From assembly GCA_032358255.1 (NCBI GenBank), contig JAULBX010009327.1, forward strand, positions 41,397 through 105,396: 64,000 bases of DNA. Reading direction: 5' to 3'. Both the position numbers and the translations under genes were made by a program. Every line of letters starts with the position of its first letter. The stretch's first letter is position 1. A model generated the notes under the pieces. That model was not told where the DNA came from and did not search any database. It saw nothing but the letters and a program-made list of their open reading frames with translations. This document shows, piece after piece, positions 22,094 to 33,054 of the stretch. The stretch is from Heterotrichella gracilis (taxonomy: Eukaryota > Sar > Xanthophyceae > Tribonematales > Xanthonemataceae).

Positions 22094-23876
22094 CTACACG
22101 CCCTGCAGTGCTTTCAGACGGCGCTGCGCCTGGGTCAGTGCTGTGCGCGCCGCCTCACCTCGCTTCCTGAGTGTGCGCACCTGCAGGCGGCTCACGCGCA
22201 GCTCCTGGTGGAGGCTCTCCAGGCGCCAGGGGGCCTGTGCACAAAATTCAGGCTTCAGGTGCAGAATTTGAGGTTTTCTTCAGGGACTCAGGGTTTAGGG
22301 GTTGTATCTGATTAGTGGCCATATACTGGGTTGAGCAGGTGTGGGGTAATTTTTTGATAGGCGGCTCACACGCAGCTCCTAGTGCAGGTTCTCCATGCGC
22401 AAAGGGCCTGCACACACAGGGTTATCCAGTGGGCGAAGGGTGTAGGTTTCCGTGTGCCAATTAGGGGTTTTGTACACGCCGGCACACCCGCACAGGGGTG
22501 GCAACCACAATGTCATTGTCTGTTTGCCAGGCAGCTTGAATTGAGCAAATACTTTTTGTTAGGTTTGTAACCAGATTTGTTTCTTTGTGCCTCCCGTCAC
22601 ACTTCTTATATAAAGAATTCATCTGGCTAGCTGCATATCAACCACTCCGCCAGCTGCCTGCACTTGCCTCGACAGGTTGCTGTGCTACCACGTGCTGGTG
22701 CGCCTGCTGTACCAGTTGGGGCTGCCATACTTGGGTGGCCACCTGCGCCCGCCTGCAGTGCGCGAAACAGGTTTGAGGTGCGACAACCACACTCCAGAGA
22801 GTAGTGATACTGCACAACACAATCCAACATAATACACTCGATTCCAAGAAAACAACTAGCTGGCCTAACTAGTAGTTCTGCAGCGCCTGCTGCACATCAA
22901 GGGGATTGGGAAAGGCGGAGCTGGCTGGGCGCAAACTGTGCAAGGGTGACTGCCCACCAGGCTGTTCTGCTGAAACGTGTGAGACTATAATGGTAAGAAG
23001 ACCAACATCAAACCCATGGAACAGGCGGAATAACACAGACGCGTAGCCCCCATGCTTAGTTGTAGGGTTTAGGTGGTTTAGGGTTTAGATTAAGGGTTTG
23101 CTAGATTATAATCTCACCTTGCTCGCTCCAGTGCGCTGATCTGGTCCCGCAGCCGCTGCACCTGGGCTAACTCCGTTGCCAGCTGTCGCTGCAGGCTGCC
23201 CACCTCCCTCCTGTGCACTTGCACACAGCTGCTGGCCTGCATCACACGCACCTGGCGCTTCAGGCGCTGCTGCCGGCTGTCATGAAGGTACCTGTGGGGA
23301 CCAACCATCCAACCTCAGTGAAACAACACAGGTTACAAAGGCGCCTTACTAAATAAGCTGTGCAAAGCCTGTCACCGGACAGGCGCAATGAGGTTGTTGA
23401 AGGAAGGGCGCTTCTGTCCTCCTCCTGTTGCGGTAGTGTCCACTGCTAATGTCACATCAAGAACAACACCCTTGTGCATACGAAATTAAGACCAGGCCAA
23501 TTACTGTTACTCTATCAATGCAGCTCATGCTTTCAATTGGTTGGTGGTCACCACAGGACCCTCCAAGTAACCTGGGCACCCAGAGGACAGTGGATCATAA
23601 CCTTGCTCTCAGCCCAAGAACGGTCAGTTTGCAGCGTTGGCAGCTTGGTTTGAATTACCTGTGCTTGTACTTGTCCATCCAGCTGGCAGCAGAGGCTTCT
23701 GGTGGTACCACTGCGTCCCCATAGTTTTCAAGGTACAGCTGCTGCCACACGCTGTCTGCATCGCTGACGGACAGGGACAGGCGTTTGGACACGCAGGCGA
23801 CACGGCACAAGTCTTCCAGTGTCAAGAAGCTCAAAACGTGCTGTACCAAGTCGTTTGTAAGGCCGCTAAAGGACAT
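22094..23876 (-). CDS. F-box plus coiled-coil protein
   Basis: Four exons (23876-23659, 23291-23118, 22752-22668, 22234-22094) give 205 residues with a TAG stop. Residues about 4-50 form an F-box (LTNDLVQHVLSFLTLEDLCR, VACVSKRL, VWQQLYLENYG), which binds SKP1 in SCF ubiquitin ligases. The rest is a Gln/Arg/Leu-rich coiled coil (RQQRLKRQVRVMQ, LQRQLATELAQVQRLRDQIS, LHQELRVSRLQVRTLRKRGE) in place of LRR or Kelch repeats, so the substrate-binding mode is unclear. The third intron appears to start with GC (GTCGAG|GCAAGT), the standard GC-AG donor, and only this choice keeps the frame into the last exon. An alternative is read-through to a nearby stop, which would shorten the protein by about 35 residues. 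A shadow copy of the last exon's 5' edge lies near 22368-22430. Confidence 0.75.
22185..22430 (-). repeat. Duplicate of F-box/coiled-coil last-exon edge
   Basis: GGCTCACGCGCAGCTCCTGG...CAGG at 22190-22240 is matched by GGCTCACACGCAGCTCCTAG...AAAGGGCCTGCACAC at 22362-22415. The copy has a stop in the reading frame and lies in the upstream intron. Confidence 0.85.
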
Positions 23877-24674
23877 CTAGGGCGTGTATGTGACACTACA
23901 GATGGCAAGACTAGTGCATGCATATGGAGCATGCATGCATGCTTGGAAGCTCTTCACACCACACAACCAACAGTGTATCACCCAACTGCACAAACCCCAA
24001 TTTTTTGGTGTTTCAACGTCTTATAACTGCTTGGTGTGTGCCAGCTTTCGTCGATCGCGAGTCGTGGTGCCAGCACTCGATCTCGAGTGGCCTCTATGAT
24101 ATCTGACTTCCCTGTAGTACGACGGTGCCCTGTAGTAGTGGTTGTCTGTAAAATGGCTAAAACTCGACAAGTAGCACTGATAACGAGAATGGTTCCTCCT
24201 TTTGAGTCTTCCTTTTGAGTGCCTTGGCTGGCATGTGGCATGCCGCTGACCATTTGCAAACCTGGTCGCCAGCCCATGCTCAGGAAGTCGCCTAGATAGA
24301 AAGGTACCTTGTAAAAGAGTGGACATGTGTACACACTTGAACTGTTTTGCTCTTCTCCTGAAATTTCCCGTTTCCAAGTCACCAATTTGAAGGTGGGTGG
24401 ATTCTGCAAGTTGCAAGCTGCAAGCTGCACACCAGTCCTTTCCTTCGTCAAACGTGCACCAATCTGCCTTGACCAAGGGTGACGACATGGTTACATTGAG
24501 TTTGTTTTATTAGTGACCTGAAAGCAAGTGCCTGTACCATGACAAAGCTGCATACCAAGTAAATTTCCTTACACCAGTGGCTGCACAGAGGTACACATTA
24601 CGCAGTACCTGTGAGTTCTAACTTAGAGGTACTAAAGTAACTCTACGTTCACACCAAGCTGTGATTCACTGCAG
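23877..24674. other. Divergent upstream region
   Basis: Lies between the F-box/coiled-coil gene (minus) and the unrecognised gene at 24675 (plus). It contains a GCATGCATATGGAGCATGCATGCATG palindromic cluster near 23915-23942. Minus-strand frames at 23978-24488 are rich in Arg and Tyr with no recognisable motif. A first exon for the downstream gene was not found. Confidence 0.4.
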
Positions 24675-25905
24675 GTCCTATAATTTTGAACCCCTCCTCA
24701 AGAAGACGTGTGTCAGTAAACCTCAACACCCAGGTGTGGGGGCCAACCCCAGCCTTGACAGTGACAACTACAGCAGACTGGAGTGCGCTGCTTGGAACTG
24801 CAATTGACCTCATCGCTACCGCCCTGGCCAGCAAACCAGACGCATTCTGGACTTTGCAAGACATTGCTCAGCAGGCAGCATCTGTAGCGCTGGCGGGCCC
24901 AACCCATCAGCTGTGCCAGGCACTTTCCCAAGAGATATGGCGACAGCTTCGGTTCTTGCTGCCACCACTTCCACAGCGTTCTGTAAGTACCAGCACACCA
25001 CCAGACCTGCAAAACTCTGATCACAGTAGCGTTTCCCAAGAGTGGATACTGGACACCACCACTGTAGTGCTTCACGTCATGTCACTGCTGGAAGCAATTG
25101 CTGCCAGGCTTGGAATCCCTATGTGGGGCAACAAGTCAGGCAAGTCAGACCTGGCAGCCACAGCCCACCCAACTGTGATGCAAGAGGACCAGTGCTCTCG
25201 CACCGTGCACCCCACACAACGCAGCTTGGTGCTGGGAGACAAGAGCCGCCGAAGGGTGTACGACTGCGTTGCCAAGGGCACATTGGACTGACTATGCAGG
25301 ACCTCAAAATGCTGAAATTTCAGGCGGTTACATTTCCGAGCGATTTTTCAGACCCCCCATTAAGCTGCCGCCTCTACATGGCTGTTGAAGTGAGGCGCCT
25401 TGCCAGGGCAAAGCACGGCACGCAGGCAGCATTCATGCAGAAACAGCAGGCAGCGCGGCCAGCATGGCTACCACGGCTTGCTCTCAACCCATCCTGTCCG
25501 GGCAGCGAAGCTGAAAAGGAGCGCATGCAAGAGCTGACCACCGCCCTACAGGCGCAGAATTTGGCCCAACCTGTCTCCAGCGCGCTGCTCTCCAGGGTCT
25601 GCGCCAAGTACATTGCAAATGGATCACCCCCCACCCCACACGACATCGCAATCCAGCTGCATGAACTGGAGTTTTACCAGCAGCACACGCGGTACGATGA
25701 CTTCAGGGAGCTTGTGCAGCTGCGTGCGCAAGACGCGATGCCCAGGCATCCCAATCCCGATTACTGGGATGAGCTGGATGACCTGAGAAGCGAGAGGTGC
25801 CTTGTAAATCATGATCTCATCCATGAGGGGCTGGATAGGGAGGCCAAGGAAATGGCACTGGGCCATGGGTGGATGGTTTGGGGTCCAGGGCGCAGGCATT
25901 GCTGA
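24675..25905 (+). CDS. Unrecognised protein, 5' end unresolved
   Basis: Two exons are supported: 24675-24982, entered from a GCAG acceptor, and 25300-25905, ending in TGA. The donor TCT|GTAAGTACC and acceptor ATGCAG|GACCTC keep phase 0, giving at least 303 residues. The first part (VSVNLNTQVWGPTPALTVTT, then helices such as WSALLGTAIDLIATALASKP) and the second (RLYMAVEVRRLARAKHGTQA, IAIQLHELEFYQQHTRYDDF, WDELDDLRSERCLVNHD) look like a folded, mostly helical globular protein. I recognise no family. The first exon has no ATG before the donor, so an upstream exon must exist, or the frame starts elsewhere. An open frame also continues through the intron to 25291, so intron retention would make a different C-terminus. 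Confidence 0.5.
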
Positions 25906-27730
25906 GGCCTGAGCTGCCTGCCAGCCTGCGCGATATGCAAGGGGGGCTGCCTGAGGGTCGGGGCAATTTCAATGCTTTGCTGTGGCACCCTTGATTGAAT
26001 GGGTGGGTTTGGGGTTAACGGTTTAGGGTTTGGGTGGTGCATGTAGCTGCGGCATGTGGAGAAAGGAGGAGGATCGCCATGCGCAGTGGTACTGAGCAGC
26101 CTGCCAACTTCTACAGGGGCCAAGGGCATGGGTCTCTGCTGAGTCGCTTTGACACGCATGTATTGTGCTTCAGATGTAGCTGTGCTGTGAAAACCAAAGG
26201 AAATGTGTTGGCAGAAATAGTGGGAACAGTTTTGCAAGCAACGCATCGTGATATATACACTCCATTCTGGAAACAGTGCCATCATGTGTGGCAACAAAAG
26301 ATGCTGAGCAGCACTTGACTAGATCAGCAGTGGATTTGGCGTTTTCCTTGAGCAATGCATGGGCGGGGTGGTCATGTAAGGGTTCCATGGAGCAGCTACT
26401 TGCCCTAGTATCCAGGCATCATGCATGGGTGTGCATACGTATAACCCATTGTGTGCGGCTATGGGTGGATGGGGGGCCATCAAGGAGGATCCAAGGCGCA
26501 TCTATGCCACTGGCTGTGCTTCCACTTGGCGCAATGGGATGCAAGGCCTGCTGTCGTCATGGTTGCGTCATGCTGTGGGCCGCGGCACGCGCAGGAGTAC
26601 GCTGAGGATGTACTGGCTGGTGGTGAGGCGGCGGGGCCATTCGAGCCGATGGTGACCACCTTGACGGACCGCCGTGACGGACCGCCAGACCGCCACGACC
26701 CCAACCCCATACGAGGTGGGTCACCCGGGAAGCCAGGATTGACATCTAAGGCAAGGCTTGGCAAATTGGCCGCGCAGGCAGCCAGGACCTTGGACCGATC
26801 AATCAGCTACGACGTGCAACTTGCTGGCCTTGTGACTTGCCTTCAGAGGCCTATAAAGGACGCGCTTGAGTGCAAAGCGGGTGCTTTTCAAGCTGGTGTC
26901 GCCTGCACTAGACTGCAACTGAAGTGCAATCCTCTCCGCCCAGGCTGTGTGCAGGTTGGTGCTGGTACCGTGGGCGTCGAGCTTGAAGGCATAAAGACCG
27001 TCCTTATCCAGCCTCCAGTCTTGTTCACGAACACCTTCCAGTGCTGGTTCATTTGCGAAGTCTGCAAGCAGTCCAGGTGAGTGCCTGGCACGAAGCCCAT
27101 GCCGAAAAGATCACTTTTCCATGCATAGCATGTGCAGCTAGCCTAGGGCCGAGGCTGGACAGCGCGGGCAACCCCCAGCCTGCAAGGGCTTGCCACAGCC
27201 TCCACGCCACATACACTGTAGTTCTCATGCAACCTGCATTAGGGTGAAAGCGCATGAAATGCAAGGGCCCATCTGGAAGGGTTAGCATGGTAGCTAGCTC
27301 TGTCACCCTACCCCGTGCAAGCCTGGAACTTCCATTAGCACACCCATGGCCCATCGGACTGCGGCCTTTCATAATGCACCACACTGACATGGCCAGGGCA
27401 TATGGATAGACTGTGGCACATGGACCAAATGGTCTCTTGCTGTCTGCTATGACAGGGAAGTGCAACCTGCCGCTGCTCAACCGACCACTGGTCTATGTGC
27501 CACCGTATTTCCATATGCCCTGGCTACGTCAGTGATCGAGCCTCGACGGTCTGACCTATGTGACTCACTTGTAGTAACATGGCTGGCGGCGGTACCAACC
27601 CCCTTGCCTGCTGGGCCGTGCCACAGGCGGCAGCATCACAGCCCCTGATCGACACATACCTGCATGCTAACACTCTTGGTCATGGGCCATCTTCCCTTCC
27701 TGGCAGGGTCTCAGGAAAGCAAACCACACG
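25906..27730. other. Stretch without a supported gene
   Basis: A long open frame at 26451-27080 (209 codons) has no family features and no clear splice signals, so it is not called as a gene. The region holds an inverted repeat at 27382-27534 and the FAS1 gene's upstream DNA. Confidence 0.45.
27382..27534. repeat. Imperfect inverted repeat, about 52-bp arms
   Basis: The left arm at 27382-27434 (CACTGACATGGCCAGGGCAT...) matches the reverse complement of the right arm at 27483-27534 (...ATGCCCTGGCTACGTCAGTG) at roughly 80 percent, with about 48 bp between arms. It could be a small foldback/MITE-like remnant or a hairpin RNA source. Confidence 0.8.
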
Positions 27731-30700
27731 ATGGTGTTCAAGGCACCACAAGGGGCGGCGACCCTGGCGGCGCTGCTGGGGCTGCTGCTGGCATGCCAAA
27801 CACAAGGTAGCCATCCAGCAGTGGGGGGGGAGGCGGACCCGTGCACGTGTGTCATGGTGTCAAAGACTGCTTATTCATGAGCCAATGCGCTATAATAGAA
27901 AAATTGTATACCTTGGTGATAAACACACATGTGGTTCTCCACTGCATGGCACGATTTCTAAGGACTTGTAAGTGGCAGTTGCATGGGGGAGGTGGGCCAC
28001 ATTGCTGCTCTGGTACACCCAGGCAGCTACATGCCCTCCGCATGCGGGGATGACTGCTTAGAGCAGACAAGGGATGTAGCACCCACCATCGTACCCAACC
28101 GGAGCCCCCACCGGCATGTGGCCAGTGAGGGCTCCAGGATGGGTACGAGGTTGGAGGCTGCCCCCCTTGTCCCCTTGAGCAATCATCCTGGCATGCGTAC
28201 CTCTTCAGGGGCTGCATCCCCAACCCCCTTGCAAAGTACTGTTACACCACTCATGCACGCATGCCTTCGAGGCTCATCACACCCCATGTGCATGGATGCA
28301 TCCCCAACGCCTTACACCCAATGCAAGCACCACCACCCGCCAGTCTAAAACAATCCATCCTCCTCATGCATGGCCCTCATTGATCCACCCTCTTTTATAC
28401 ACCCTCCATTCACACACTCCCCGACCCACCCTCTGGCAGCTCTCACCTAAGACCCTAAGACCCTAAACCCTGAACCCTAAACCGCTCTTAAACTCATGCA
28501 GCGTTCAGCCTGGGAGTGGCCCACCCTCCACACCCTCCACATTCTCTTTTACTGACGTTTTCCCCCCCGTCCCCCCCCCCCCCAATGCAGCTTCCACCGT
28601 GGCAGGCACCTCCGAGGACCTGCTCCCCCCCCTGGTCCCAGTGGATGATGAGGTGGTTGACCACGCGCGCCGCAGCCTGGGGGGACGCCGCCAGCTGTGC
28701 GACACATGCAGCACCGCGCTGGTCACCACCGTCATCTACCGTAAGCCAAAGACCCTAACCTTAACCCCAATCATAAACCCTAACTAGCTGCGCGGCGCGT
28801 GCAGCACGGCGCTGGTCACCACCGTCATCTTCCCCACGCCCAAACCCTAAACCCTAATTCCAAACCCGTAAACCCTAACCAGCTGCGCGACACCAGCAGC
28901 ATGGCCCTGGTCATCATTGTCATTTACCGCGGGCCTTCAACCCTAAATTTAAAGCCTAACACCCCATACCAGCATGGCTATACAGGAAGCACTCACATAT
29001 CTGACACTCACCGATGCCTCATCATGCACCCACCCTACCCATTATCATAAGACGAGCCATAGCCTCTGCTGCTTGCACTGGGCATACATTTGAGACTTTG
29101 CCCACCCGCACCTCCCGCCCTGAACCCCTCTCACCACTCCTTCCTGCAGCCTTCGACGTGACCATCCAGTGCGTGACTGTGTGGCGCATCATCATCACCA
29201 AGGTGGAGTACACCAAGGTGGCGCAGGCGCTGTGGGTAAGTCAACAACCATAATCATAATTGCGATCTTAATTTATGTACATCATCACCAAGGTGGAGTA
29301 TACCAAGGTAGCGCAGGCGCTGTGGTAAGTCGCCAATCACAATTACGTTTCTTATCATCATCGTAACTACACTCAAAATTATGATCATCATCGCCAAGGT
29401 GGAGTACACCAAGGTGGCGCAGGCGCTGTGGGTAAGTCAACAATCATATGATCACAATTGCAGTCAAAATCCATGATCATGATCATCAGATGTGGAGTAC
29501 ACCAAGGTGGCGCAGGCGCTGTGAATATGTCAATAATCATATGATCACAATTGCAATCATAATCATGATCGTCATCGCCAAGGTGGAGTACACCAAGGCT
29601 GATGCGCATGCGCTGCGCAGGTTTGTGCGCAAGTCATTCAGTGTGGCAGTGGATCACAGCTATGTGACTATTCGCTTGGTGGGTTAGCAACTTAAATTCA
29701 TACATTATTTTTGTTACTTACCATGCACTCCGACAGTTCAACCAGACTTCCTAATCTTGCCATGGCTGGTCCGTGATGGCCACTGGTGCCCAGTGCCTGC
29801 CCAGCAGCATGTCTGACCAGAGAGGTGGTTTCCCATACACCACCTTCCCAAGGTGGATGGCCCCCACCCTTCATGGGCATACATGTGACTAGGCATTCCT
29901 TGGGCCTCCGTGGCAGTCAGGAACCAGCCCTGCTTGGTCCTGGATTATCCAGTCTTGAACATTGGTAGGAGTTAATACAGACATTTGCTTCACTTCATTT
30001 GCTTGCTAGATGCCTGCATCCACGTGAGATAACCTATTGGCCACATGGACAACCAGTGTGCACGCATGGACAACCAGGATCTGGTGCTGATGTATCTGGT
30101 TGCTGTCTGGTGCAGGTGACCGGCCTGTGGACCCATCCAGACAACCCCACCATCCTCATGTCACATTAGTACACTGATCAAATCTGATTTAATCTGCTTG
30201 CTGTGTGGTACAGGTAACTGGCCTGTGGAGCCAGCTGGACAATCCCTCCATCACCTGGACAGTGTTTGTGCCCAACGACGACGCATGGAGCGACTCCCTG
30301 CTGTACCTGGGGATTTCAGAGGACGACCTGTACGCGGATGTGGCCCTGCTGACCCAGGTCCTGCAGTACCACATCATCACCGATGGGGTGATCTACAGTG
30401 ACCAGCTGCCAACCATCACAGTGCTCACACCCCTCCTGGCAACCCAGTCCATCAGCGTGAGTACAAGTTCCGGTGGGGACAACCTGAGGGTTTGCTGTGA
30501 CAAAAGCAAGTTGTATGCGTACCAAATTGGGTAGTACCTGAAAGTGTGAACTGGCCCATTTGCCAAGTTTTGCTCATTGAGTGGCACTGCATCCCTCCAG
30601 ATTCCGATGTTCACATGTGTCCAATGATTGTCCATCTTCCTCATGCAAATGCATTGTGTGGTGTTTAGTTTCCCATGTTATGTCATGTCATCAGCTTTCT

Positions 30701-33054
30701 GCTGACCTTTCCACGCGCTTGTCTTCCAAAGATTGCGGCATTTGCTTTTCACACAGGGAAATTCCTTGCTGACCGACATGTTACCATGGAGAGTGCAGCA
30801 GGGCGCGCGTTTGCAACCTTGTGGGTTGTCGTTAGCTATGTCCCCACAAACCCCACCAATCAGATGCTGGCCCATGTTGCTGTTGTCACTGGATGGGTCC
30901 GTTTTGGGGCCCTGCGTAAGATTGCTTTGGCCGGCGGCGTGGACTTGGAAGCTGGCTTAGGCGCCTATGCCAAGTGGAGCCTACCAGCTGGCAAGGCCTC
31001 GTCCCCGCCCAAGGCAATTGTACGGAAGGCCCCCAAAACGGACCCACCTATAGGCACTGCCTATAGGTTAAACCTTGAAAATAGGGTTTAGGGTTTATGG
31101 TGAATCCCTAAACCCTAAATCAGCCTTGGGAGCTGGTGTAGGCTTGGCCTTTGGTGCATGTACATCGCAAGGGTTGTGAAGGGTTTACCACTGGGGCGCA
31201 TGCACCAACCGCTAATCTCCCTCAATAACGGCATCGTATATCTGCGGAGGCTGTATTGCTGGAATGCATGTGGAGGCCGATGCATGTGCTTGATTGCACC
31301 ATGGATCCCTTCCCCTCATGCCATCGTCCCCATTTGCCTTCACGCGACAAAGTGCTAATGTTATTCTTAAAAATTTAAATCTGCAGGTGGACCCCAACTT
31401 CATCCCAGGTTTCTACGGTCTGGTCCCCACAGCTGGTCCCCTGGTGACCCTCATCGAGTTTGATGTGCTGGTGTGCCAAGCGGTGGTGCACACAGTCAAC
31501 TTCATCATCTTCCCGGTGTGCCCTGTGCAATTCTTCCCCAAGGTGCCGGTGGTCATTTCTGTCACATTTGTGATCGCAATCCAGGTATGGAATTGAATCT
31601 TGAACATTTATTGACAGCTAGGACAACATGCGCTGTGGTGTTGTGATGGTATAGGCAGGCTTCCTTGCTCATATAATGCATTCAATTACATATGTGAAGA
31701 ATTTATAATACACAATTATCTCATCAAAATATGGTATCAAATCCATAATGATCAATCCATAACTTATGACTTCAAAAATATAATCAGGTATGTTCAAGGC
31801 ATGATTCTGTTGCGCTGTGCAATGTTGGCGTGCATCAAAGCACAGAAATGTAACAGAATCAAAGCACAGAAATGTAACAGATTTGGTGTCAATCCAGGTT
31901 GGGTATGTGAAGCCAGAGCAGCTTTCTCCCCCTCCTCCAGCCACCTATTTCCCTCCCCCTGCCCCAGCCACTGTCACAGCGCTGGCCACAGTGGAAAGCA
32001 TCCCAGCAGCGCCAAGTAAGTCGAACAAATCTATGCTGAGGAACAATAATGCTGCACTGGACAATTTGTCAAATTTAGATTGATGCAGCATGTTGGTTCA
32101 AATGCCATTTTGAACACATTAGATGGTAAAGGTGGTTCATGAAATGTCTCACTGGATAAAAATTTGATGATTGTGCAGCCAGCTGGTTTGAAATACCATT
32201 TGAACACATCGGATGTAGAGATGGCCCATCAGCAAGGGTAATAGATATACTAAAATAATAATCCTGCTTATATAATTTATTATTGCAACCAATGATGGTT
32301 TTAAGTGTGGTTTTATACCAGTTGAGTTGTGCTGACAGGCTGTGTGATTTGACCTTATGCAGACGCCCCCCCTCTCTACCCACCTCCCCCCACCACTGCA
32401 CAAGCCCCCTTGGAGGCCGCCCTTACCAATATCAGAGCCGCACCACCAGCCACACCCCTACCCGCCATCACCGGGACCCCACCACCCATCACGCCCCTCA
32501 CCACCACTACTGCTGAGTCAGAGCCACCACCGGTAGGTGTAAACCCTAAGCCCTTGTGCATGTAAACCCTAAACCCTAATGCGTCCGTTTAGGATTGGGT
32601 CACAACTGGGTCCACTGCATGTACCGGCTCATGGCGTCAGCGGATAGAATAACAAGTCACATGCCAATTGCTGCCAGCACTCCGCCATATACCCTTTAGC
32701 ACAATGCATCACCAGGTCCTGTAGCTTGAGGTAACTTAGGCAGGCTGCACACACCCCTGGTATAGACCCAGCCATCACCCAGTGGGTGGCACGGGTTTCA
32801 AATGGCAGCCCTATTGGCACGGCACGCACCCTGCAGACAACCCAAGTTGCCCCCCCGCCACCTTCACTGACACTGTCAACACCCTGCATTTCCCATAGGC
32901 TGCAAGCCCCCCTCCCAAAGCGGCTACATCGCCCCCGCCACCGCCACCCCCGCCACCACCAAAGAGCACTGGCAGTGTCAACCCGCTGTTTGCCACTGGC
33001 GGGTCCGGCATGATGTCAGCCCCTCCACCACCTCGTGGAAATCCCACCCCTTGA
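27731..33054 (+). CDS. Secreted FAS1-domain, proline-rich wall-type protein
   Basis: Eight exons (27731-27806, 28591-28740, 29150-29235, 30214-30456, 31387-31584, 31898-32015, 32363-32532, 32899-33054) give about 398 residues. Exon 1 is a textbook signal peptide (MVFKAPQGAATLAALLGLLL, cut near residue 25). Exons 3-5 form one fasciclin (FAS1) domain: VEYTKVAQALWVTGLWSQLD, TWTVFVPNDDAWSDSLLYLG, LTQVLQYHIITDGVIYSDQL and VLVCQAVVHTVNFIIFP, the last matching the NGVVHVVDAVLLP element. The C-terminal 130 residues are Pro/Ala/Thr-rich with [15 protein letters not shown] and PPPPRGNP, like extensins and pherophorins. FAS1 proteins act in cell adhesion and wall or matrix assembly. The exon 5 end is uncertain: an alternative donor at 31516 would remove 23 residues. 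Introns hold many copies of exons 2, 3 and 4 edges. Confidence 0.85.
28680..28935 (+). repeat. Three tandem copies of FAS1-gene exon 2 3' edge
   Basis: AGCTG(T/C)GCG...GCAGCACSGCGCTGGTCACCACCGTCATC recurs at about 28692, 28787 and 28880 (period about 94 bp), separated by AACCCTAACTAG and AAACCCTAAACCCTAA spacers. The first is the real exon end at 28740; the others are shadows in the intron. Confidence 0.92.
29185..29640 (+). repeat. Five tandem copies of FAS1-gene exon 3 end and donor
   Basis: ATCATCACCAAGGTGGAGTA plus CACCAAGGTGGCGCAGGCGC and TGTGGGTAAGTCA recurs at about 29191, 29281, 29388, 29483 and 29571, spaced 88-107 bp. Copies two and three retain GTAAGT donors; copy four has ATATGT instead. 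The last copy diverges after CACCAAGG. Between copies lie AT-rich TCATAATCATGATCA spacers. Only the first joins a bona fide upstream exon. Confidence 0.94.
30095..30260 (+). repeat. Duplicate of FAS1-gene exon 4 acceptor edge
   Basis: TGGTGCAG|GTGACCGGCCTGTGG at about 30109 copies TGGTACAG|GTAACTGGCCTGTGG at 30206, 99 bp downstream, including the acceptor and about 45 bp of coding sequence. The first copy lacks a donor and is interpreted as intronic. Confidence 0.9.

Noticed and set aside
23978-24488. Two overlapping minus-strand frames near the F-box/coiled-coil start
   Set aside because: They overlap the likely promoter, carry no motif, and the two frames compete with one another.
26451-27080. 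Long open frame of 209 codons
   Set aside because: No recognisable family, no ATG-linked conserved core, no splice structure like that of its neighbours, and composition typical of chance frames in GC-rich DNA.
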